A stretch of DNA of 64,000 nt from Odontesthes bonariensis (lineage: Eukaryota > Chordata > Actinopteri > Atheriniformes > Atherinopsidae): positions 28,838,197 through 28,902,196 of the forward strand of contig NC_134509.1 of the NCBI RefSeq assembly GCF_027942865.1, read 5' to 3'. The notes under the pieces are model-generated. The model did no database searches. It was given only the letters and a program-made list of their open reading frames with translations, and was not told where the DNA came from. Below, piece by piece: positions 49,082 to 58,856 of the stretch; positions within the stretch are counted from its first letter, which is position 1; the number at the start of each line of letters is the position of its first letter. The position numbers and the translations under genes are program-made.

Positions 49082-52000
49082 CTGGTTTAAAAACAAACAT
49101 TATTTTGCTTTGTAAAAAAAAAAAAAAAAACTTATTTTGACTTAATTTGTATAACAATGCTTATAAGCACATGTGTTTCCCTGAGATGTATGCACAGTTG
49201 CGAGCTTAAAGGGATATGCCACCCCCAGGCCAAATTAAGTGTATCCCCGCATTCCCGAGACATAAATAAGTGTGTGGGAGCGTTTTCCTGGCGACCCAGG
49301 CATTGTCTGAATCTCACAGCACTGACCACTGCTTGGTTGCGCGTAATACATACATGCTAGCGTCGCCAGTCGAAATATTTCGCCCAACGTGAATTAATTT
49401 ACTTGATTTACCTTCTAATTACTGTGTGAGTGGTGTACTTTCACACTTTGGGAATCCCCCCCCCCCGGCTGCTTCACGCTGGTTTGTTTGAAGAAACCAA
49501 GCCTTCCGTGTAGATTTACACAGTCATTTGCACTCGATGTGAAAGTACACCACTCACACAGTAATTAGAAGGTAAATCAAGTAAATTAATTCACGTTGGG
49601 CAAAATATTTCGATTGCCGACGCTGGCGACGCTAGCATGTATGTATTACGAGCAACCAAGCAGTGGTCAGTGCTGTGAGATTCGGACAATGCCTGGGTCG
49701 CCAGGAAAACGCTCCCACACACTTATTTATGTCTCGGGAATGCGGGGATACACTTAATTTGGCCTGGGGGTGGCATATCCCTTTAAGAGTACCAATCTGA
49801 CCACTTGTGGTGCGTATTTGTGATTTCACTGCAGACCTTAAGCTTACGCAGAGTGCAAGCATCAAATTCTGTGCAAGACTGACATGATCTTTACACTCTG
49901 AATCATCACTGATCTGCAACCTTAAGCTCAAAACATGAACTTCACGTCTGGAAACTAACATTCGCCTGAGCCAGGAGATTTGGCTTCTCTTCTCTTTTTC
50001 AGTGCGAGATGCAAATCCACATTTTCATGTGGCCAGAGTTGGATTTCTAGCGCGCGTTCCAAAAACAGCAGGCTGTACAATCTGCCAAATAAGATCAGGT
50101 TAAGTCTTGTTTTCTTATAGGTGCTGGCTAAGAACTTACTGATCACTCCTTGTAATAAAAGGTCAGAAATCACATTCTTTAAATCACCATTTAAAAAAAT
50201 AAAAAATCCTAAGTCTTGTAGGTGCAAAACGTTGCTGCAATGATCTCTATTGAGAACTGTAATACAGAAATGTCTAAAATTCTGCGATTCTTTGATGGCA
50301 ATAAATGCTTTGGATATGACTCCAAGTAAAGCTGAGAGTGATCCCACAGCTGTACTTAGGTGATCTTTTGACCTCTATTGTCACGCCATGGGACTCACGT
50401 TTTTAGTTTCATGTTGTAGTTGCGTTTTTGTATTCAGTTTAGGTCCAGGTTTTGATTTTCAGTCCATGTTTAGTTTTTCTTTAGCCATGCCTCAGTTTCC
50501 CTGCACTCTGTTTATTAGTTCACTCACTTCACCTGTGTTTTTTCCCTCAGCTGCACTCACTCCCCAATCACTCTCACTCCCTATTTAGGCTACGTGCCCA
50601 CGACAACGCTCTGAAGCATAAACGCAGATGTCCGTTTTTTTCCTCCACAATTTATCTGCGTTCTCACGAGCGTCTTGGGATGGATATCTGTCTACCCATG
50701 GGAACAGGGAAAACGTATAAAACTCGCAGTTTGCCGATGTAGTATGCACGCCCCGGACGTAGGTGGCAGTAGCAACAATACCTTTGGTATTGTTATATAA
50801 GTTATATCGTTATATATTAATAAATATGAGAAATGCCTGTTTTGTGGCTACTTCCTCCGCGTCAGTTGGAAGAAAATGGCAAAGCACGGCAGAAACAACA
50901 GTACGCCTTCAAACTTTGTTTGGACACATGATGAGGTCCAGTTGCTCCTGAACACGACACTGAACTACAAAGCCAGGAAGGCAGTGGATAATGTGGATTG
51001 GGAGAGTGTCCAAAATAAATATAGTGAGATATGTGAGTCGTTAATGGAGAACTACCCACTTAACGTGTGCAAAAAACGCACTTCTGCGTTTTGAACTGTT
51101 CCTACGGCGACGAGAGGTTGGATCGTTTTCAAGATCTCCACTCTGGAGGGCGTTTGCGTTTTCTCCGTTTTGAACTCCTAAAAACGCGGTCGCCGTGTGC
51201 AAGATAGGCACATCTGTCGAAATGTTCTGCGTTTATCTGTCGTTACTGTTGTCGTGGGCACGTAGCCTTAGTCTCCAGTCTCCCCTCTCTGTTTGCCGGA
51301 TCTTTATTTGCTCTCCATGCCAAGAAACCTTGTTTGTTCCATGTTCCTCGTCCCTTCCCAAGATAAGTATTTATTTATTGCTATGCCAAGACTTTTTGTT
51401 TGCTTTTTCCACAGTCAAGTTTTTGAATCCGGCTCTGCCGCGCTTTTTGTTTGTACTTTGTTTTTGTGAATAAACCTCGTTTTCTATTTTGAAGTCCGCA
51501 TCCGTGTCCTTCCCTTCACACCACCCTGACATCTATTCCCAAACTGATTTATTCAACACATCGTTAACCCTTCTCCTTAAACAAAGTTATGGGAAAATGT
51601 CAGATTTGCCTTTTACAATCGTCAGCACCAAACAGTGTCAGTCAAAAAAGAAATAAATTTACCTGAACCGGAACTGCTAATAAAATCTTTTAGTGAGATG
51701 AGAGAAAATACCCCAATTAGTGCAGCTTGCTAAATTCTGCACAGGGCTCTGGCCTTTTATGAATAATAGTCTGGAATTGTTCATTTTAACAAGGAAATTG
51801 GGATTATAATATGTCTAACCAGAAAATACTCGTCTGCAGAGCACACAGAGGTGTCAGGAAGCACAACTACATTCCTGACACACCTTAGCACCTTTATTAT
51901 CTTGTGGTTATAAAGCGTTGATAAGGGTGACTCATTTTCAAGACTGTGGAATGATGACGGGCCTCCATGAATAACATGAAACGTTAACTTGAAAGATATG

Positions 52001-54998
52001 ACAGGTGCTCAGCTGATTGGCTTAAAGTTGACATTTGAGTTGCTGTTGCAACTCAATATAAGCATCAAAATAAAAACCGCAAAAGTCAATCTAAAAGTGG
52101 AGAACAAAGACCTCGTAAGACTGGTACATACCAGGGGTATCTCTTTCCAAACTGCAGCTCCAGAGCATGGTAGATTTTATTCTGAGTGTCGGCATCTCTG
52201 ACATGTAGAACATTTTCACCTGAAAGAGAGAAATAACAACGCAGCTGTTATTTAATAACGCAAGTAAAGAAGTAATTGGATTGATGTAAGTGAATGCGTC
52301 TCGATGCTTTTCAAAACATGAATTTCCATCAGACAAACTGAATTCATGAAAGACTGAGGATGTTCACAGCCTTCCAACCTGAATAATGAAATGACTAAGC
52401 TACATGCTTTCTTCTGTAGATTTCCAGCGGCAACTCATCTTGATATTTTCAAATGTTCAGTCATTTAGTTTGAAGTTAAATTAGGTTGTAAATTCTGAAG
52501 AACCTCAGTAAGCAACAACCTTTTGCTTCTTCAGCAAATGTGATCCTTCAACCCCCCTGGTGCTCTGCTGGAGTTGAAATCAGGACTAAACGATTGCATG
52601 TGCCGCAGGTGAAACCTACCAGTTTCTCTGCCTGTTTGCCTTGTTCCCAGGTTAATGACTGGTGTGCCAAAGGCCCCGGCCTCTCTCACTCCACAACTGC
52701 TATTTCCGATCATGCAGCCTGCATGGCAAACAAGCTGGATGAACTGCTCAAAGGGAATGTGCTTCACTGCTCGGAAGTTGGGGTGCTGCTCGATCCCCTT
52801 CTTTCGCATGACGCGTACCATCTCCTTACTTCCTGTTAAAATGAGAAGGAGAAGTTCTAGAGGCAGTAACTTTTCTGCAATTCTTTTGGTCCCAGTTTTA
52901 AACTGATAAAAAGAAAAACTTGCATATCAAGAAAAACAAAGCAGAGAAATACAAATACGACCCGTTTAACTAACCTGCATCAATGTTAGGAAAGAGGATG
53001 AGCGTCCTCTTATTGAAGGAGAGAAGCGCATCCAGCATCAGCCCATAGATCTTAATTGAGTGCTGAATGTCTGTGGTAACGGGGTGCTGCAATGCCACTA
53101 TGTAGTCACGGTCCTGCACCTTGTCACCTGCAAAATAATAATAGATCACATACAGCATACAACATAAGGAAGCACATTTGAGTAGGATCACTTCAATGTC
53201 ACATGACTGGTATGTCTAAAACCTCACAATATTATCCAGCAGAGTATTGATCCTTTAAACAATAAAACCAAGATACTTCAGAAAGTCGGTGTTTAAAAAA
53301 AAAAGGCCCCAAAATGGAAATTCACAAGACTCACAAAAGTGAACACCCAAGGTTGGATATGTTTGATTATTGAAGTATACGAAATACGAGAAATGACGCA
53401 TGAAAATCAGTGACCAACGAAATGTTTTTTTTTTTGTTGGTTTTTTACTGTAAATCATTTGACATGCAAGTGATTAGTACCACAAACGGATGTCTCACAC
53501 TACATGTCTGTCTACATGACTGTTACCCTGCATACCTAGCCAGCTCTTGATGATATCCACAAAGTCATCTTTGTGATGAGTCACTAGGAGCTTATCGTAT
53601 GAGGGGCATCCAGCCAGAAGGATGCGAGAGTGGTCCTCACACATGGCGATGAGGTGCTGCTCTGCCATGCGTGTGCAGCAGGCATGATAATGGGCCAGCT
53701 TACTGATGGCATGACGGATTGAGTCATCAATTGTACCGCTAACCTGGGAAAAGGAGAATGGGAGAAAAATGTAGTCAGTTGCTTGTAATCACACAGGAAA
53801 TAATGTACATTATTTTTACAACAACTTTTAGAGTGTAGAGAAGTAAGCTGGACCAAAAACATGGATTAAAGATACGTTATGAATCATGTCTGCTCTCACA
53901 TTTGTATTATGGGGTACAAAGTAAATCTACATGGGAAGGGACAGATACAACATCACAAAGTGAACAATGGAGTGAATACACAAGCTTTGTGTAAATAAAC
54001 ATCACATTAAGAACAAAATTTTCATACAGTGGAAGCTGCTCAACAGAGAAGCCTTCTGACCTCTCCTCCCTCCAAATGAAGTATTCTAATGTTCATCAGA
54101 GCAGCAGCAGTCGCCAGAGCAAGAGCGTCAAAACGGTCACCGTGTACGACCAAGATGTCAGGGCGGAGTCTCTGCAGGACGTCTGGGAGCTTCACCAGTG
54201 CCAAGCCAACACTCTCCACCATGGCTGCTTCGTCTTCTCCTCTAACAATAGTGTGGAGCTTAGAGCCAATGTCGAAGTCATCCTGCTCAATCATACGAAA
54301 AGTGTTCCTTAAGAAGAGGAAACGGGGAAAAAAAGCACATTAAAATATATCACTTTAACAGCAAATGTCAAACTAAACCAAAAATCTGTGGTGGATTATG
54401 AACAGCTCATTAGAAGAAGGCAAGGTGGTCTTACCCATAGTCGTCAATGAGATGTGAACCAAGCACCACAACTTCCAGTTCAAACTCATCGGGGTGGGAT
54501 TTGATCCCAAACATAATGGGGGCCAACTTGGAGTAATCTGCTCTGTTGCATGTTGCCACACACACCCTCAACTTCCTCTTACACTTCACCAAATAAAGGT
54601 GAACACACCACATGCAAGACAGACACACATGGGGAGCATTAGCTCATCTGAATTTGCACACGTTAAATCATGCATCTCCACTACATACTGGATACGTTTC
54701 ATAATTAACAATGCACAGAAAACTATCTCATTTGTATTAAGGATCTTACTGCTGACTGATTTCCTGATCAGTTTGTTCAACTAGTCTAAAAGTAAGAAAA
54801 CATAAGACAGTTAGACTTTGGCACAATCTAATCATTAACTTCAAAGAACGACAGAGTCTGTGGGCAAACATCAGAAGCCATCTGTCTTTGCAACAACTTG
54901 ACTTTAACAATGTTCCCATAAACCAAAGACACAAGGCACACCTGACTCTGTTCTTCTTCCATTTTGTCTCGCTCCATCTTTTCTCTGCTCCTTTGCAT
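43697..54998 (-). CDS. gne: gne, bifunctional UDP-GlcNAc 2-epimerase/ManNAc kinase
   Basis: Cytosolic rate-limiting enzyme of sialic acid synthesis. The N-terminal half hydrolyses and epimerises UDP-GlcNAc to ManNAc, and the C-terminal half phosphorylates ManNAc. Thirteen exons with matching phases: 54942-54998 (from ATG), 54435-54583, 54061-54307, 53536-53743, 52975-53127, 52620-52832, 52132-52219, 48871-49081, 45243-45372, 44920-45141, 44484-44666, 44256-44372 and 43697-43932. Total 2214 nt, 737 residues, 15 more than the 722-residue human form, all at the N-terminus. The final residues are LDYATRRIY, as in mammals. Two introns (49082-52131 and 45373-48870) hold large transposon insertions. 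The acceptor at 54583 could instead lie 6 nt further in, removing two residues. Confidence 0.97.
46034..46669. mobile_element. MITE with GGCTGTGTTCGAAACCGCC ends
   Basis: Terminal inverted repeats GGCTGTGTTCGAAACCGCCT and its complement, with a CAT trinucleotide on each side (46031-46033, 46670-46672). The 636 bp inside code for nothing recognisable. The 3-bp duplication and GG-start suggest a PIF/Harbinger-like origin, but the class is uncertain. Confidence 0.7.
46722..47480. mobile_element. PIF/Harbinger-like deletion derivative
   Basis: Inverted ends GGCTACATTTACACTG and CAGTGTAAATGTAGCC, flanked by TAA on both sides (46719-46721 and 47481-47483), the classic Harbinger target duplication. 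It contains a transposase fragment (next entry). Confidence 0.85.
46865..47290 (-). pseudogene. Harbinger transposase N-terminal fragment
   Basis: A 141-codon frame starting [14 protein letters not shown], with [17 protein letters not shown] and [19 protein letters not shown], the usual N-terminal region of HARBI1-like transposases. The catalytic DDE region is absent. The fragment lies wholly within the TAA-flanked element. Confidence 0.75.
49210..49782. mobile_element. Fold-back element flanked by TTAA
   Basis: Two arms of about 237 bp (49210-49446 and 49539-49782) are near-perfect reverse complements around a spacer of about 90 bp. Outer ends read AGGGATATGCCACCCCCAGG and its complement, each next to TTAA (49206-49209 and 49783-49786). 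TTAA duplication points to a piggyBac-type mobiliser. No coding capacity. Inserted in the gne intron between the exons at 52132 and 49081. Confidence 0.85.
50588..51267. mobile_element. Harbinger-like element inside the solo LTR
   Basis: Inverted ends GGCTACGTGCCCACGACAAC and GTTGTCGTGGGCACGTAGCC, flanked by TTA on each side (50585-50587, 51268-51270). 680 bp, with a short Myb/SANT-like frame inside. Confidence 0.85.
50876..51094 (+). pseudogene. Myb/SANT-like fragment of a Harbinger accessory gene
   Basis: 72 codons beginning [20 protein letters not shown], then [12 protein letters not shown] and [15 protein letters not shown], the spacing of a Myb/SANT-like (MADF-type) DNA-binding motif. 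Harbinger elements normally carry such a protein beside the transposase. Here only the first helix region remains. Confidence 0.55.
52132..54998 (-). CDS. gne: gne epimerase-domain exons
   Basis: Seven exons covering residues 1 to about 371. Visible landmarks are [150 protein letters not shown] and [13 protein letters not shown]278 and R281 (human R263 and R266, the CMP-sialic acid feedback site altered in sialuria) are both kept, so feedback control is expected to be intact. Confidence 0.95.
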
Positions 54999-55016
54999 TC
55001 TCTGAGAGTACAGCTC
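54942..55016 (-). CDS. gne: gne start exon with in-frame upstream ELYSQR
   Basis: This 75-nt exon is open from its acceptor (TTTCCTAG) to its donor (GTGTGC). It reads [25 protein letters not shown]. The first ATG is at 54998-54996, and two further in-frame ATGs follow. The ELY before the ATG resembles the ELY in the long human isoform upstream of the common start, so an upstream coding exon giving a longer protein is possible. I start the main form at 54998. Confidence 0.7.
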
Positions 55017-55575
55017 CTAGGAAACAGAAGCAAAAGAGGTGATGAGAGCCCGGTCATTTTCTGGCAAAAGCATTATTATGCGTTAGTGTCGTTGTAAAAT
55101 CCACCCACACGTCATACTCACTTGGGCCTTCCAAGTTTTCAGAATTTGAAGCATGAAAACACACAACAAAACTACACTAAAAATGCTATATACTTATATA
55201 AAGAACGTGTGCCAACAATTCTTAGAGGAGCTGAGCATGCTGTAGAACTATGCTTTACAAGGCAAAGTGAAGGCCTCACATCCAGTCACATCTCAGGAGG
55301 ATACACACAAAAAAAAACTTTTGATTTATCACAGTTGAGGCAGCAGGAGATATCATTTTAGCTTCAATGTGTAGATGTGCAATATCCACTCTGCAGGATG
55401 TACTATGTCAGGGAGGAAAAAGTGATTCAAACTCCACTACAAACTCCATGCTGTCTCGTGAACATTTCTTTATCTTTTTTTTTTGCAATATATGTATATA
55501 TATACATATATAAATATATCTTATATTTATATACATATTTTGAATCCCCCCATTGGGATGAATATAGTATTTTTC

Positions 55576-55585
<10 letters not shown>

Positions 55586-55611
<26 letters not shown>
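55586..55611. repeat. (AT)n microsatellite
   Basis: AT run in an AT-rich stretch (55490-55612) of the upstream gne region. Confidence 0.85.
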
Positions 55612-55615
<4 letters not shown>

Positions 55616-56751
55616 AGAAACAAGAAATATTACAAAATGTATTTTTGTTCCAATAACATGCAGCTATAATAGTAGTAGTCTAGGTTTTAAACATTTCGAA
55701 CATGCAAGTAAGGGTTAGGAATTTTATTTTTTTTTCCATTCTTCAGTCCTCAGAGAGATGAAGAAAAAAAAGAAAAAGAAAGACTGAGCAACTAAAGAAA
55801 CCGACTTAAATCAGATGCACGGTAAAAACAGGACTGAAAGTTGGCAGAGCTGATGGTGGCAGGTGTCACTTCTGCCAGATCTGATTTTCTTTCTAAAACC
55901 TTTCTGCGCTCAGGGTCCAATCGTGGCAGGCAACAATCGGGGGCAGATCGAAGTACATAGAAAGGATGTACTGATTTGTTCATTCAGTTACAAAGACTGT
56001 GCAAAGAAGCGCTCGTGTGTCTGATCATCCATCACGCATTTGGCTTTTGTCGTCGAATTACAGGACAGAACGGTCAGGAGAGACAGTTTGGATATGTGTG
56101 TTGCGCACAAGACAATTGGACAATACAGTAAGAACAAAGTGCATCACGTAAAGATGAATCAATGGGGCACCAGGATATGGTGTTAGTGTCACGTTTCAGT
56201 TATCAGAAGTTTAACCTTAAACTCTACGTAGAGTCTGAGTTCACTTTGACTTTTGACTGATAATAATCTGTGTATCCTTCATTCATTCCATTGCTGAAGT
56301 ACAAAGAAAAGAAAAAACAAAAACTTGTTTATTCAACTTTCATTTCCTGAACCAGAGGGAAAAATCACATAATGTACTGTTCTCCATCTTCTGGTTTTGT
56401 GCTCAGATCAAAAATGGAAAAGACAGATTATATTGCCCACATTGCTTTCATTTTGGTTTGCTCCTCTGAGACAACTAACGTGCAGTGGACATTATTCATC
56501 ATTCACCACATTACATTTACTATCAAACAGTCTTCCATAAAAAAGGTCTATCGAATCACTTTAACTTTAAACATCCAGCTTTTGCAACTAAGTGTTTCAC
56601 CCATTAGGTTGGTCTCAATAGGCCCAGGGAGGTGTGGACTTGTCATGAGCATCCTAAATATAACAAAAAAAGATTGAAAAAGGTACTAGTTTTGAGGTGT
56701 CATCGCAAAACTCATCTGTGTGATGAGTCAAATCGGCATTAACGGTTGGGT

Positions 56752-56753
<2 letters not shown>

Positions 56754-56788
<35 letters not shown>
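56754..56788. repeat. (AC)n microsatellite
   Basis: About 17 CA units. Confidence 0.9.
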
Positions 56789-56792
<4 letters not shown>

Positions 56793-58097
56793 CACCCTCT
56801 CTTTAAACTAAATCTCTTGATTTACACCAAATAACATTCAGCAGACCTCAGTTTTCACTCAAGCATCACAAGACAGTATCAGCAGCCAGCGTTAGGCTAT
56901 GGGGGCGGGGACGCATGCAGAAAGCAAAGGCAAGGATGACACAGCAACAGAGGCAGATGAAAAAGACCAAACATGCGAAACAGAAATAACTACAATGTGA
57001 GAAAGACAGGAAGGATTATACGATAAAAATAAAATCATTAGAGTGATGGCAGAGGGGGAAAAAAAGGGCCATCTGACTCACATGAGGGTTTCTGCACAAA
57101 GAACCCGGCTGCTTCTCCATCCCACACCACTGTGGATAACTGACTAAGAATCCACTATGCTCTTTTTCCAATTCCTCTATTTAATTATTTTAATCCCGGC
57201 TGCATTAAGCAACGGAGGGAGGGCGTGCACAAGCCAGCAAACAGCATAAGGAAAAAGGAAGAGAGAAAGGCTGGGTGGCACAGACATAGAGCTGGGGGGA
57301 GGGGCTGTGTGAGGTAGGGGCTGGAACGATTCGGGCCACAGCTCACGATTGGCTGAGCAGACAGAAGACAAACCATGGGCCATTATTCTAGACATTCTCC
57401 AAAGGACACTGCCTCCTTGTTCCTCCTCTGTGTTGCAAACTACTGCTGCTCCTCTTGCTCTTATATAACAGTAAAAATCTGAGTTTTGGGGAAATTGTGA
57501 CCTGTGTTCATGTTGCAGCCCTATTCCTACCTAATGACGCCAGGTGATTAACAGACTGACGCATACTGTGAGCACCCTTTAAAACATGAGGGATTGGTGT
57601 TAGCTCTGCAAATTTCCTAAGAAAATAAACAGCATCTGGGTCAGTAACCCTCTCTGTTGATACAGTTGTGGTATCCTGGTGCACATAGGATGCACATCAT
57701 GAGGCACATCACTAAACTGAAAAGTGGGCCTTGTTTCAATGTCAGTCTGCTCTGATGTAGATGAAGAGCAAACAGTGCAATGAACCATGGACTGTGCACC
57801 CATGCAGCTTCTCCCCTTTTTCACAGGATTACCATAAAATCCAACAAATTACAATATGTACAAGAATGGCTCACTGAAGTTTTTGCTCATTTTAGCATGA
57901 TTTTAATCTTCTATTTTAATAAGCTCACTCTTTTTTTTAAACTACATTTATAAATATAAAATATTGCTTTTATTCTTTATGTTCTTTCATAAAGGTTTTC
58001 AGTCCTACATAACACAACGTAAAGAAACTGGCAATACTAAAATACCCTTGAAAACAAATGTCTTGGTGACTACCTCAAAGGATTTCCAGCGCTCTTA

Positions 58098-58853
58098 AGT
58101 GCTGTTTACACATACCCGGGTATTTTGAAAAACGAAGACCTTTCCCTTCGTTTGTGCCTTTCGTTTATACACAAACGGAGTTTTTTCCTCCGAAAACGAA
58201 GCTAAAAAAAAACTCCGGCAAAAGTGGAGATTTTTTAAAAACTCCCGTTTAGCGTTTGTGTGTAAACTGGTTGAAAGAGACGAAAACGGAGTTTTCAGAA
58301 TGGAATGCGGAGTTGTCGTCATAGTACAGAGCCCCGCCCCTATCCGCCATATTGGCAGGATGCTAGCGTGATAACGCCATTCATTGTTTATCTGGCAAGC
58401 ATGGAGGTACTAGCAGCATTTCTGTTGTTGAGAGCTATACTCGCTTGTGTGATTTTGAAAATTACAGTCATACAATGTATTGAAAAATAAAGACATTTTT
58501 CACGGCTTTAGCAGTTTTATAGTCCAGCGCAACGTGTAAAAATAGCTCAGTCTCGCTATCAGTCCACACACATGAGCCTGGCGCCATATTTTCTTCTTGA
58601 AAAGGATCCGGAAGTTCTTCCTGTCAGCGGTTCTCTATTAGGCTTCTGATTGGCTTGTGTGGAATTCTCATTGTTCCAACACTGCCACCGTCAGGCTTGG
58701 CGTAATTTAACAGCTCCTGATAGCGTATTTATACGGATCAATGTAGACGTGTTTTTTTTTTAAAACGGGGCTGTGTGCACCAAGTTTTTTTTTTAAAACG
58801 AAGGTTAGAAAATATGCGTTTATCAAAATACCCGGGTATGTGTAAACAGCACC
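58098..58853. mobile_element. TTA-flanked MITE with TGCTGTTTACACATACCCGGG ends
   Basis: Inverted ends GTGCTGTTTACACATACCCG and CGGGTATGTGTAAACAGCAC, continuing into the ATTTTGA region, with TTA on both sides (58095-58097, 58854-58856). It contains several ACGAAG/CTTCGT and AAACGGAG/CTCCGTTT repeats but no convincing frame. Probably a Harbinger-class non-autonomous element. Confidence 0.8.
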
Positions 58854-58856
58854 TTA

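Larger units (their letters stand above)
50379..51531 (+). mobile_element. Solo LTR with 5-bp target duplication
   Basis: Starts TGTCACGCCATGGG and ends CCACCCTGACA, flanked by TCTAT (50374-50378 and 51532-51536). Near the 3' end AATAAA (about 51469) precedes the terminal segment, as in an LTR R/U5 region. Without the inserted element it is about 470 bp. No gag or pol sequence is next to it, so internal recombination probably removed the element body. Confidence 0.85.
55017..58090. other. gne upstream intron or 5' flank, no coding exon found
   Basis: Apart from microsatellites (55586-55611, 56754-56788), no supported exon or gene. It is probably the first gne intron. A longer isoform's start exon may be hidden here but I cannot point to it. 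Confidence 0.4.
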
